In this document: piece by piece, positions 54,765 through 62,307 of the stretch
Position numbering within the stretch: the first letter of the stretch is position 1
How the letters are laid out: the number at the start of each line of letters is the position of its first letter
From: Guyparkeria sp. WRN-7
GTDB lineage: Bacteria > Pseudomonadota > Gammaproteobacteria > Halothiobacillales > Halothiobacillaceae
Assembly: GCF_001641825.1 (NCBI RefSeq)
Contig: NZ_LRFH01000006.1
Coordinates: forward strand, 1 to 62,307
Reading direction: 5' to 3'
Length of the DNA stretch: 62,307 nt
The notes under the pieces: generated by a model
Databases searched by the model: none
What the model was told of the DNA's origin: nothing
What the model saw: only the letters and a program-made list of their open reading frames with translations
Made by a program: the position numbers and the translations under genes

Positions 54765-55679
54765 ATGATCTCGGTCATCCTGCAGATGGCCGGAACCATC
54801 GCGCTGGGGCACATCTGGCGCTATCTGCCGCTGGGCGGCTGGACGGCCGACCGGGCGCGCGGGGCGCTGACCTCGTCGGTCTACTACCTGTTCCTGCCGG
54901 CGCTGGTGTTTTCGGTGTTGTGGCGGGCGCCGCTCGGGGTCGACACCCTGCGCATCGCCGGCACGGCCGCCGTGGCCGTGCTCAGCTCGATGGCGCTGAT
55001 GGCGCTGGTCGGGCGCGCGATGCGTCTCGGCCGGCTGCAGTTCGGCGCCTTGCTGCTGGCGGCGAGCTTCCCCAATGCCACCTACATGGGGCTGCCGCTG
55101 CTGGGCAGCCTGTTCGGCGATGCCGGCAAGGCGATCGCCATCCAGTACGACCTGTTCGCCTGCACGCCGCTGCTGCTGTCGGTGGGCATCCTGCTCGCCG
55201 CCCGTTTCGGCGACAGCGAGGAGGAGGTCCATCCGGTCAAGACGTTGCTCAAGGTGCCGCCGCTATGGGCCGCGGTCGCCGGGGCGGGACTGAATCTCGC
55301 TGGCGTGCCGCAGCCGGACTGGGCCGCCGAGTGGCTCGACCGGATCGGCGCGGCGGTGGTGCCGGTGATGCTGGTCGCCCTGGGCATGAGCCTGCGCCTG
55401 GAGACCCTCACCGGGCGGAATCTCCTGACGGTAAGCCCGGCGATCGCGATCCAGCTGCTGTGGATGCCGCTGGCCGCGCTGGGCTTCGCGCTGGCGGTCG
55501 GCACCCAGGGGCTGCCGCTGACGGCGACGGTGCTCGAGGCGGCCATGCCGGTGATGGTGCTGGGGCTGGTGATCTGCGACCGTTTCGGTCTCGACACCAG
55601 CTTGTATGCGACCACCGCGAGCGCCTCGACGTTGCTCGCGCTGCTGACCCTGCCGTTCTGGCACGGGCTGGCGAGTTGA
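54765..55679 (+). CDS. AEC-family (auxin efflux carrier-type) transporter
   Basis: 304 residues with about 10 membrane helices in two halves. YYLFLPALVFSVL, FPNATYMGLPLLGSLFGDAG (N-x-x-Y/F-x-G-x-P motif of AEC carriers) and EAAMPVMVLGLVICDRFG (PAM-like motif). Such carriers move small carboxylates such as malate or auxin-like compounds. GGAGG 11 bases before ATG 54765. Co-directional with thioredoxin, 49 bases away. Confidence 0.88.
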   Translation: MISVILQMAGTIALGHIWRYLPLGGWTADRARGALTSSVYYLFLPALVFSVLWRAPLGVDTLRIAGTAAVAVLSSMALMALVGRAMRLGRLQFGALLLAASFPNATYMGLPLLGSLFGDAGKAIAIQYDLFACTPLLLSVGILLAARFGDSEEEVHPVKTLLKVPPLWAAVAGAGLNLAGVPQPDWAAEWLDRIGAAVVPVMLVALGMSLRLETLTGRNLLTVSPAIAIQLLWMPLAALGFALAVGTQGLPLTATVLEAAMPVMVLGLVICDRFGLDTSLYATTASASTLLALLTLPFWHGLAS

Positions 55680-55701
55680 ACCTTCGAGAGGACGATGAGA
55701 G

Positions 55702-56256
55702 ATGAGTGACACCCAACAGAGCCAGGGCGCAACGATGCCGGTCGAGAAGGACAAGGTGGTGCGTGTCTACCACGTGATGCGCGACGATGACGGGGCGATC
55801 CTCGCCGACACCCTCGTCGACGGCTTCGAGTACATCCACGGCCACGGCAACCTGATCCCGGGGCTCGAGGAAGCGCTCGAAGGGCATGCCGAGGGCGACG
55901 AGGTCGAGGTGAGCGTCGAGCCCGAGCAGGCCTACGGGCTGCACGACCCCGAGGGCGTGGTCGAGGTGCCGCGCGACCGTATCGAGGGGGAAGCCGAGCT
56001 GGAAGCGGGGAACATGGTCGAGGCGCACGGCCCCGAGGGGCGGATCGAGATGCTGATCCTCGAGGTGGGGGAGAAGACCGTCAAGGTGGATCTCAACCAC
56101 CCGCTGGCCGGGTTCCGTCTGCACTTCACCGCACGGATCGGGCCGGTGCGCGACGCCCACCCGGACGAGGTCAAGCACGGTCGCGTCCACCCGGGCGGCC
56201 ATCACCTGATGACCAGCGACTCCTCGGTGCCCGACCTGCCGGGCGAGGAGTCCTGA
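55702..56256 (+). CDS. slyD: SlyD-like FKBP-type peptidyl-prolyl isomerase
   Basis: 184 residues. VVRVYHVMRDDDGAIL, FEYIHGHGNLIPGLEEALEGHAEGDE (FKBP core with inserted IF flap), VNHPLAG-like VDLNHPLAGFRLHFTARI and a His-containing tail (HPGGHHLMTSD). SlyD folds proline-limited proteins and chaperones metallo-enzymes; the His-rich tail is shorter than in E. coli. Stop overlaps the M61 peptidase start. Confidence 0.9.
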   Translation: MSDTQQSQGATMPVEKDKVVRVYHVMRDDDGAILADTLVDGFEYIHGHGNLIPGLEEALEGHAEGDEVEVSVEPEQAYGLHDPEGVVEVPRDRIEGEAELEAGNMVEAHGPEGRIEMLILEVGEKTVKVDLNHPLAGFRLHFTARIGPVRDAHPDEVKHGRVHPGGHHLMTSDSSVPDLPGEES

Positions 56257-58028
56257 TGGTTGCGCCGGAGCCAGTGACCTCGGTCGAGCCGCGCTACCGG
56301 CTTGCCTTTGCCGGCCACCGCAGTCGCTACATCGATGTCGAGCTGAGCCTGCCGGCCAGCCCCGAGGGCTACCGGTTGAGCCTGCCGGCGTGGATACCGG
56401 GCAGTTACCTGGTGCGTGACTTCGCCCGTCACCTGGTCGGCAAGCGGGCGCACGATGCCCGCGGCGAGGCGGTGGCCATCACGCCGGTCGACCAGCAGAC
56501 CTGGGATCTGGCCGGCAGCGACCATGAGCTGACGATCCGGTACCGCGTCTACTGCGCGGACTTTTCGGTGCGCAGTGCGCACGCCGACTCCAGCCACGTG
56601 TTCTTCAACGGCACCAGTGTGTTCCTGCGTGTTCACGGCGCCGAGCATGCCCGCCACGAGGTGGCGCTGGCGGGCGAGGACCTGCCGACGGACTGGCGCG
56701 TGGCCACCACGCTGCCCGACATCGCGGTCGACGAGCGCGGCTTCGGTGAATATGCCGCGACGGACTACGAGGCCCTGATCGATTACCCGGTCGAGATCGC
56801 CGATTTCGTCGAACGCCGCTTCACCGCTGGGGGCGTGCTGCACCGGATGGTGTTCACCGGCGCGCTGCCGGAGACCGATTTCGACCGGATCGCCGCGGAC
56901 GTCACGCAGATATGCGAGACCGAGATCGGCCTGTTCGACGGTGCGCCGTTCGACGAGTACCTGTTCCTGGTCGCCCTCGACGAGTCGGGCTTCGGCGGGC
57001 TCGAGCACCACGACTCCACCGCCCTGATCTTCCCGCGTTCGCACCTGCCCTCGGTGACCGCCGGCGGGGTGAGCAAGGAATACCAGCGGTTTCTGAGCCT
57101 CTGTGCCCACGAGTACTTCCACAACTGGAACGTCAAGCGCATCCGTCCGGCCGCCTTTGCCGGGCTGCCGCTCGACCGCCCGGCGCACACGCGCCTGTTG
57201 TGGGTCTTCGAGGGTTTCACCAGCTATTTCGACGACTGGCTGGTGCGTCACGCCGGCCTGATCGACGAGACGCAATATCTCGCCGCGCTGGAGGAGACCG
57301 TCAACCGCGCCATGCGCGGCAAGGGCTGGTCGCGCCAGACGCTCGAGGAATCGAGTTTCTACGCCTGGACGCGTTTCTATCAGCAGGATGCCAACGCGGT
57401 GAACGCGATTGTCAGCTACTACACCCGTGGGGCGATCGTGGCGCTGATGCTCGACCTGATGCTGCGTGAGCGTGGCGCGAGCCTGATGGACGTGATGCGT
57501 CGTCTCTGGGACGAGCACGGCGAGGAGCCGTTGCCCGAGGGCGAACGCGTCGAGGCGTTGATCGAGGATGCCATGGGCGAGTCGCTGGCCGCTTTCTTCG
57601 ACCTTGCCCTGCGTTCGACCGAAACGCTCGACGTGGGCAGCCTGTTGGCGCGCTTCGGTGTCTCCATGGTGCCGCGCGCCGAGCAGGGCGGTCCGGATGC
57701 CGGGGTGCGTATCGACCCACGCGACGATCGCGCCGCCCGGGTGGTGCTGGTGTTCGAGGATCGGCCTGGCGCGGCGGCGGGCCTGGCCGTGGACGATCGC
57801 ATCATCGCGATCGACGGCTTTGCCGTCAGCGGCGCCAACTGGGCCGAGCGCATTGCTCGTCACCGCGCCGGCGACCCGTTGCACCTGCATGTCTTCCGCC
57901 AGGGGCGGTTGCTGGAAATGACGCTCAGGCTCGCGCCCGAGTGCCTCAATCAGCACCGGCTCGAGCGCGTCGAGGGCGATGCGGGTGTCGAGGCCCGGCG
58001 TGCGCAGTGGCTGGCGGTGGCCGACTGA
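56256..58028 (+). CDS. M61 family glycyl aminopeptidase-like metalloprotease with PDZ domain
   Basis: 590 residues. N-terminal beta domain (YRLAFAGHRSRYIDVELSLP...), gluzincin core with CAHEYFHNWNVKRI (HExxH) and the third ligand Glu in WVFEGFTSYFDDWLV, then a PDZ domain near the C-terminus (DRPGAAAGLAVDDRIIAIDGFAV). Typical of the M61 family, which removes N-terminal Gly or Ala. No signal peptide seen, so cytoplasmic. ATG 56256 overlaps slyD stop. Confidence 0.93.
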   Translation: MVAPEPVTSVEPRYRLAFAGHRSRYIDVELSLPASPEGYRLSLPAWIPGSYLVRDFARHLVGKRAHDARGEAVAITPVDQQTWDLAGSDHELTIRYRVYCADFSVRSAHADSSHVFFNGTSVFLRVHGAEHARHEVALAGEDLPTDWRVATTLPDIAVDERGFGEYAATDYEALIDYPVEIADFVERRFTAGGVLHRMVFTGALPETDFDRIAADVTQICETEIGLFDGAPFDEYLFLVALDESGFGGLEHHDSTALIFPRSHLPSVTAGGVSKEYQRFLSLCAHEYFHNWNVKRIRPAAFAGLPLDRPAHTRLLWVFEGFTSYFDDWLVRHAGLIDETQYLAALEETVNRAMRGKGWSRQTLEESSFYAWTRFYQQDANAVNAIVSYYTRGAIVALMLDLMLRERGASLMDVMRRLWDEHGEEPLPEGERVEALIEDAMGESLAAFFDLALRSTETLDVGSLLARFGVSMVPRAEQGGPDAGVRIDPRDDRAARVVLVFEDRPGAAAGLAVDDRIIAIDGFAVSGANWAERIARHRAGDPLHLHVFRQGRLLEMTLRLAPECLNQHRLERVEGDAGVEARRAQWLAVAD

Positions 58029-58053
58029 CCGACTGCCGCCGATTTCTCGGCGA

Positions 58054-58893
58054 TCAGTCGATCGTCGGGTTGCCGGTGTCGGGCCGGTCGGCATCCGCCC
58101 ATCTGGGCACCAGCGCGATCTCGACGCGGCGATTCAGGGCCCGGTTGGCGGCGCTGTCGTTGGGTACGATCGGGTTGTTTTCGCCCATGCCGCGTGCCGA
58201 GAGCCGCCCGGCGGCGATGCCCTCGCCACGCAGCGACATCAGCACGCTGACTGCCCGCGCCGCGGACAGGTCCCAGTTGGACCGGAAGCGTCCCGACCGG
58301 ATCGGCACGTCGTCGGTGTAGCCGGTCACCACGATGCGGTCGTCCCCGTTCGTCAGTTCGTCGGCGATCCGGTCGAGCACGGGCTCGAAGGCCCGCTGCA
58401 TGTCGGCGCTGCCGGAGGGGAACGAGGCGTTCTCCTTGATGCGGATGATCACCGTATCCTCGGTGGTCTCGATTTCGAGATCGCCCGCCTCGATCGCATC
58501 CCGCATGCTCGCGCGCAGTTCCTCCGCTCTCTCCTCGAGTTGGGCCCGGCGCAGGTCTTCGAGTGCCTGGGCGCCGTCATTGCTCGTCCGCGCCGTCGGC
58601 GGGGCCTCGAGCTCGATCAGCTGGGTCGGCGGAGGCCCCTCGATGATGCTGTCCGGGTCGGCCGCGCCGGGCGCCAGCGGCACGGCCGAATCGGCACCGG
58701 CCGGCGGGGCGTCGGTCGGCAGGGCGCCGAAGGAGTCGCGCAGGGTCTCGGCGACCGCCTTGTAGCGCTCGACGTCGATTACCGAGATCGACAGCATCAG
58801 GACGAAGAAGGTCAGCAGCAGCGTGACCATGTCGGCATAGGTGGTCAGCCAGCCGCCGCTGCTGCCGATCTTCTGGCGCCGGATGCGCTTCAT
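58054..58893 (-). CDS. motB: Flagellar stator MotB (sodium-type PomB-like)
   Basis: 279 residues. One membrane helix GWLTTYADMVTLLLTFFVLML with ion-binding Asp21, followed by an Asp-x-E-R-Y-K-like plug region, a Pro/Ala/Asp-rich linker, and an OmpA/MotB peptidoglycan-binding domain (IVVTGYTDDVPIRS, NWDLSAARAVSVLMSL). The helix and flanks resemble Vibrio PomB more than proton-type MotB. ATG 58893 follows GAGGAG; 5 bases after motA stop. Confidence 0.92.
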   Translation of the reverse strand: MKRIRRQKIGSSGGWLTTYADMVTLLLTFFVLMLSISVIDVERYKAVAETLRDSFGALPTDAPPAGADSAVPLAPGAADPDSIIEGPPPTQLIELEAPPTARTSNDGAQALEDLRRAQLEERAEELRASMRDAIEAGDLEIETTEDTVIIRIKENASFPSGSADMQRAFEPVLDRIADELTNGDDRIVVTGYTDDVPIRSGRFRSNWDLSAARAVSVLMSLRGEGIAAGRLSARGMGENNPIVPNDSAANRALNRRVEIALVPRWADADRPDTGNPTID

Positions 58894-58897
58894 CGGC

Positions 58898-59653
58898 TCA
58901 GGTCTCCTCCTCACGGTCGCGGCTGGGCAGGAAGGTTTCCAGCAGGCCGCGCAGGATGCGCGGATTGATGCCGTCCTGGATGCCGCGAATGCCTTCGAGG
59001 ATCAGCCGTTGCTCGCGGGATTCCTGGGTTGCCCGCATGTGCAGCTTGGTCATGATCGGCAGGGCGATCGCCTGCGCGATCAACGCACCGTAGAAGGTGG
59101 TCAGGAGGGCGGTGGCCATCGCCGGGCCGATGGTCGAGGGTTCGTCGAGCGAACCCAGCATCTGTACCAGGCCTACCAGCGTGCCGATCATGCCCATGGC
59201 CGGGGCGACGTCGTAGATGCTCTTGAACATCTGCACGCCGCCATCGTGGCGCTCCTCGGTCAGTTCGATGTCGCGTTCGAGGGTGCGTTCGATGGTCTCG
59301 ATCGGCTGACCGTCGACGATCATGCGCACCCCTTTCTCGATGAAGGGGTGGCTGATGTCCTGATCTTCCAGCGCCAGGGCGCCGTCGTGGCGCGCCACCT
59401 GCGCCAGCTCCTCGATCTCGTCGATCAGCGCGATCAGGCTGTGCCGCCGCTCGATGAAGGCCTGCTTGATCACGCCGAAGGAGTGGACGAACTGGCGGAA
59501 GGTGATCATCGCGATCGTGATCGAGAGGGTGCCGCCCACCACGATCAGGGCGCCGGGGATGCTGACGAACCCGAGCGGGTACTGGCCCAGCCCGATAGCG
59601 AGGATCACTACGCCCAGGGCCGAGACGATGCCGATAAGGGTTGCTTTGTCCAA
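58898..59653 (-). CDS. motA: Flagellar stator MotA (sodium-type PomA-like)
   Basis: 251 residues, four membrane helices. IVVGGTLSITIAMITFRQF, DVAPAMGMIGTLVGLVQML and GPAMATALLTTFYGALIAQ are near matches to PomA. Length of about 250 (MotA of E. coli is 295) also supports the PomA type. Translation starts at TTG 59653 behind GAGGAG. Stator for flagellar rotation; no other flagellar gene is in the window. Confidence 0.92.
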   Translation of the reverse strand: MDKATLIGIVSALGVVILAIGLGQYPLGFVSIPGALIVVGGTLSITIAMITFRQFVHSFGVIKQAFIERRHSLIALIDEIEELAQVARHDGALALEDQDISHPFIEKGVRMIVDGQPIETIERTLERDIELTEERHDGGVQMFKSIYDVAPAMGMIGTLVGLVQMLGSLDEPSTIGPAMATALLTTFYGALIAQAIALPIMTKLHMRATQESREQRLILEGIRGIQDGINPRILRGLLETFLPSRDREEET

Positions 59654-59734
59654 GGAGCTCCTCGTGCGTTTTTGCGTCGATCATCCCGATCGGCGGATTC
59701 ATCTGCTGTCACGTTTTTCACGTGCCCGAGCCAG

Positions 59735-59740
59735 TATAAT
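59735..59740 (+). promoter_or_regulatory. Likely -10 element of the birA-coaX promoter
   Basis: A perfect TATAAT with an imperfect T-rich -35 about 16 bases upstream. It lies in the divergent gap between motA and birA and would start transcription near 59747, 88 bases before birA. Confidence 0.6.
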
Positions 59741-59834
59741 CGGGCCCCAGCGGCAAAACTTGAATGCCCTCCGGCCTCCGCCGGGGTGGTTGTCCTCCTT
59801 CTCGCACGACTATCGACAGACGGGACCATCGGCC

Positions 59835-60638
59835 ATGCATCGCGAGCCCGCGCTCGATTTTGATTCCCTGGCTGGCCGGCTGCGGTCACTGGCCGACGAG
59901 CGCGGCTGGCGGCTGGTGGTCGAGTCGCGAACCACGTCGACCAACGAGTCGGTGCGCGAGGCAATGCGATCGGTCGAGGGCGCGTTGCCCTGCGTGGCCC
60001 TGGCCGCGACCCAGACGGCAGGGGTCGGGCGCCGTGGGGCGCGCTGGCTGAGCGGGCCCGGCGACGGCCTGTGGTTCTCGCTCGCGGTACCCGCCGGGGC
60101 GTCGCCGGTGACCGCGCCGCCGAGTCTGGCAATGGCCGCGGAGCTGGCCGAACGGCTGCGTCGCGGTGGTGTCCCGGCAGAGGTCAAGTGGCCCAACGAC
60201 CTGTATCTCGACGGCGGCAAGCTGGGCGGGCTGATGCTTGAGCGTGGGCGCTTCGGTGGCCGGGTCGCCTGGCTGGCCGGGGTCGGCATCAACTGGCGCT
60301 TGCCCGACGGGGCCCTGGAGGCGGGTTATCATCCGGCCGCCCTGGATCGGGTTGATGGCGGTGCCTGGCGGGCCGATCCCGTCGGTCTCGCCCTCGACTT
60401 GATTGCCACGGCGGTGGAGACGCTCGCCGCCCCCGAGTGCTGGCCGTCGGCGCTCGAGCGCCTGCGTTGTCGCCATTGCTGGTATGGCGTGGCGGTGGAG
60501 GTGCTGCCCGAGCGCGGCGAGGGCTATCGCGGCATCGGCGGCGAGATCTGCGCCGACGGCCGCCTCGAGGTGCATCGCGCCGACGGCTGCCGGGTGGCAG
60601 TCGGGCCGAACGATCGGGTGCGTGCGGCGTCTGCGTGA
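59835..60638 (+). CDS. birA: Biotin--[acetyl-CoA-carboxylase] ligase, lacking HTH domain
   Basis: 267 residues. Catalytic core with ESRTTSTNESVRE, TAGVGRRGARW (biotin/ATP loop GRGRRG variant), LWFSLAVP, VKWPNDLYLDGGKLGGLMLE and AWLAGVGINWRLP. No N-terminal winged helix, so it is a ligase only and not the biotin repressor, unlike E. coli BirA. The loop has GVGRRG in place of GRGRRG. ATG 59835 is the first good start. coaX follows 41 bases later. Confidence 0.93.
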   Translation: MHREPALDFDSLAGRLRSLADERGWRLVVESRTTSTNESVREAMRSVEGALPCVALAATQTAGVGRRGARWLSGPGDGLWFSLAVPAGASPVTAPPSLAMAAELAERLRRGGVPAEVKWPNDLYLDGGKLGGLMLERGRFGGRVAWLAGVGINWRLPDGALEAGYHPAALDRVDGGAWRADPVGLALDLIATAVETLAAPECWPSALERLRCRHCWYGVAVEVLPERGEGYRGIGGEICADGRLEVHRADGCRVAVGPNDRVRAASA

Positions 60639-60679
60639 CGCCGGCGGCCCCCACGAACAACAGAGGAACGCCTGTACCT

Positions 60680-61516
60680 GTGAACTGCTACATCGATGCG
60701 GGCAACAGCCGAATCAAGGGACGCATTGCGCGACGTCCGGAACCGTTCGCCGTGACGTGGCCCGATCCCGACGAGCCGGACGCGGTCGGTGCGCTTGCCA
60801 CGCGGCTCGAACCCCTGCTGGTTGACGACAAGGGGCGGTCGCCGCGGCAGATCGTGCTCGCCTCCGTGGTCGAGCCGACGCGCCGCGAATGGCTGGAGAC
60901 CGCGCTGGCCGAGATCTGCCCGGCCGCGAAGCGACGCTGGCTGTCGGTGCCGAAGAAGTGCTGCCATGTGCGCGTGGCCTACCCGGAGCCGGCACGACTG
61001 GGCATCGATCGCTTCTGCGCCATGATCGAGGCCCGCACCCGGGTGGAGGAGCGGCCGCTGGCAGTCATCAATGCCGGCACCGCCGTCACGCTCGACGTGC
61101 TCGATGCCGACGGACAGCACCGCGGTGGGCTGATCCTGCCGGGGTGGCGCGCGCAGCTGGAGGGGTTGCGTTCGGCCGCGCCCGGCCTGGGCGACGCGAT
61201 CGAGCCCCTGCTTGCGGGCAAGGCGCCGACCGACGACTCGGGCGACGGGGTGCCCGAGGCCACGCGACAACTGGGCCTGGCGGTCGACACCACCAGCGCG
61301 CTGGATGTCGGGCGTCACTGGCTGCTCGCCGCCGGCGTGAACGAGATGCTTGCCGTCTGGCGCGAGTCGCTTGCCGAGCAGGGCGAGCTGGCGGTCGTGA
61401 TAGCCGGCGGCGATGCCGAGCGGCTCGCGGGCCTGGTCGACCCGGCCTTCGACGTGCGCCCGGAAGGCGATCTGGTGCTCGACGGCATGGTGCGACTGGC
61501 AAAGGCGCGTCGCTGA
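60680..61516 (+). CDS. coaX: Type III pantothenate kinase
   Basis: 278 residues. NCYIDAGNSRIKGRI (phosphate 1), RLGIDRFCAMIEA and INAGTAVTLDVLDADGQHRGGLILPG (PGxxL-type), typical of CoaX. First step of coenzyme A synthesis. The start GTG 60680 has AGAGGA about 12 bases upstream. Association with birA is common. Confidence 0.93.
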   Translation: MNCYIDAGNSRIKGRIARRPEPFAVTWPDPDEPDAVGALATRLEPLLVDDKGRSPRQIVLASVVEPTRREWLETALAEICPAAKRRWLSVPKKCCHVRVAYPEPARLGIDRFCAMIEARTRVEERPLAVINAGTAVTLDVLDADGQHRGGLILPGWRAQLEGLRSAAPGLGDAIEPLLAGKAPTDDSGDGVPEATRQLGLAVDTTSALDVGRHWLLAAGVNEMLAVWRESLAEQGELAVVIAGGDAERLAGLVDPAFDVRPEGDLVLDGMVRLAKARR

Positions 61517-61551
61517 CAGAATGGCCACAGGCGCGCATGGCGCGTCGCGGC

Positions 61552-61581
61552 TTGGCAAACGCCAAGTGATGTGCGTAAAAT
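61552..61581 (+). promoter_or_regulatory. Promoter of the tRNA-tuf operon
   Basis: TTGGCA (61552-61557), 18-base spacer, TAAAAT (61576-61581), then a GC-rich discriminator GCGCGCCC, the usual mark of stringently controlled stable-RNA promoters. Transcription would start just before tRNA-Thr at 61593. Confidence 0.7.
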
Positions 61582-61592
61582 GCGCGCCCATT

Positions 61593-61668
61593 GCCGGCTT
61601 AGCTCAGTTGGTAGAGCAACCGCCTTGTAAGCGGTAGGTCGTGAGTTCGAGTCCCACAGCCGGCACCA
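61593..61668 (+). tRNA. tRNA-Thr (anticodon TGT)
   Basis: Cloverleaf: acceptor GCCGGCT / AGCCGGC, D-loop AGTTGGTAGA, anticodon arm CCGCCTTGTAAGCGG with TGT, T-arm GTGAGTTCGAGTCCCAC, encoded CCA. Confidence 0.96.
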
Positions 61669-61679
61669 CAGGCACAGGC

Positions 61680-61741
61680 CCGGCGGAAGCGCTTTCCGCC
61701 GGAGCCGACCGACAACGCGAGATGCGCCTGATTGCGTTGTC
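61680..61741 (+). other. Two spacer hairpins between tRNA-Thr and tRNA-Tyr
   Basis: CCGGCGGAA-GCGC-TTCCGCCGG type stem at 61680-61702 and GACAACGC / GCGTTGTC at 61711-61741. Neither has a T run, so they are more likely RNA-processing or structural elements than terminators. Confidence 0.55.
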
Positions 61742-61760
61742 GGTATCGCCCGACCGGGTG

Positions 61761-61789
61761 TTGACAGCCCGGTCTGTTTTGTGAAGAAT
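61761..61789 (+). promoter_or_regulatory. Internal promoter before tRNA-Tyr
   Basis: Perfect TTGACA (61761-61766), 17-base spacer, AAGAAT (61784-61789), GC-rich discriminator. It would give extra transcription of tRNA-Tyr, tRNA-Gly, tRNA-Thr and tuf. A weak hairpin with TGTTTT overlaps it (61752-61780). Confidence 0.6.
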
Positions 61790-61802
61790 GGCGCGCTTCC
61801 CG

Positions 61803-61887
61803 GGTGGGGTACCCAAGCGGTCAACGGGAGCAGACTGTAAATCTGCCGGCTCAGCCTTCGCAGGTTCGAATCCTGCCCCCACCACCA
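61803..61887 (+). tRNA. tRNA-Tyr (anticodon GTA)
   Basis: Acceptor GGTGGGG / CCCCACC, anticodon arm AGACTGTAAATCT with GTA, long variable arm as expected for bacterial tRNA-Tyr, T-arm GCAGGTTCGAATCCTGC, encoded CCA. Confidence 0.96.
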
Positions 61888-61930
61888 GACAAGACGAATC
61901 TCGCTACCGCTTGCGGGGTTCAAACGGTCT

Positions 61931-62004
<74 letters not shown>

Positions 62005-62115
62005 GTCCTGTGATTCGGGCTGTCCGCCCGGGTCCGGAACGGACCGATGCGATCCTGACGGATCGCTTCATTTGAAGAGTTTGCATCGGCGGCTCGGCCG
62101 TCGGTTCATAACCAT

Positions 62116-62191
<76 letters not shown>

Positions 62192-62227
62192 CATTCCATT
62201 TGCTTGTCCCGGTTGGCGGAGGATGCG

Positions 62228-62307
62228 ATGTCTAAGGAAAAGTTCGAACGTAGCAAGCCGCACGTAAACGTCGGCACGATCGGTCACGTTGACCACGGCA
62301 AGACCAC
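62228..62307 (+). CDS. tuf: Elongation factor Tu, 5' end (partial)
   Basis: The first 26 codons read [19 protein letters not shown] and then HVDHGKTT, the conserved start of EF-Tu including the GHVDHGKT phosphate loop. GGAGG at 62218-62222 is 5 bases upstream of ATG 62228. The gene runs off the window. Position after Thr-Tyr-Gly-Thr tRNAs matches tufB of E. coli. Confidence 0.97.
   Translation, partial: MSKEKFERSKPHVNVGTIGHVDHGKT

Noticed and set aside
61752-61780. Strong terminator between tRNA-Thr and tRNA-Tyr
   Set aside because: The stem is seven pairs with a 9-base loop and the tail is TGTTTT only; tRNA-tuf clusters are normally co-transcribed, so at most an attenuator.

Overview
The window is a contiguous stretch of chromosome from a GC-rich gammaproteobacterium. 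It begins in the 3' end of a 5S rRNA gene and ends in the first codons of tuf, behind the Thr-Tyr-Gly-Thr tRNA cluster that precedes tufB in many gammaproteobacteria. Housekeeping genes (mpl, ubiX, birA, coaX, msrPQ, motAB of the sodium-type PomAB form, slyD, proQ) fit this. A sulfide:quinone-oxidoreductase-like flavoprotein and a DsrE-like protein hint at a halotolerant sulfur oxidiser of the Halothiobacillaceae or Ectothiorhodospiraceae type. That placement is inference only. No IS element, integrase or CRISPR array was seen.

Region 1 (1-7.2 kb): 5S rRNA and terminator, a ComEA-like helix-hairpin-helix protein, two type IV pilins (the second behind a clear sigma-54 promoter), two large GT-C-like membrane proteins with TPR-type tails, and a polyprenyl-phosphate sugar synthase-like GT2. 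Together they look like a pilin-glycosylation locus. Region 2 (7.2-14 kb): surface-glycan genes (sulfotransferase, GT2s, GT4, SDR epimerase, DegT aminotransferase, hexapeptide acetyltransferase). Part of it is visibly AT-richer, with a G8 tract inside one glycosyltransferase. Region 3 (14-18.1 kb): mtgA, proQ, a CigR/RcnB-like protein, ampG and a HEFAH-motif protein.

Region 4 (18.1-30.2 kb): a two-partner-secretion locus on the minus strand, cdiB-like then a 2179-residue cdiA-like exoprotein. Its C-terminus carries a serine-hydrolase-like NHSRGS motif. It overlaps the first of three paralogous small lipoprotein genes, followed by a nonsense-mutated lipoprotein gene, another lipoprotein, a beta-barrel protein and a further lipoprotein. 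The favoured reading is a contact-dependent or polymorphic toxin with lipoprotein immunity proteins. Region 5 (30.4-42.9 kb): ppx/gppA, a small secreted protein, a DsrE-like protein, the pgaABCD operon for poly-N-acetylglucosamine, phosphoketolase and acetate kinase.

Region 6 (43-62.3 kb): a TRAP transporter (dctP divergent from dctQM), murU-amgK (cell-wall recycling, with ampG and mpl elsewhere in the window), msrPQ, an SQR-like flavoprotein, a long plus-strand run of translationally coupled genes (membrane protein, mpl, ubiX, Lon-N-domain protein, then thioredoxin, AEC transporter, slyD, M61 peptidase), convergent motAB, birA, coaX, and the tRNA-tuf cluster with two recognisable promoters. 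Long antisense ORFs are common because of the high GC and were left out.
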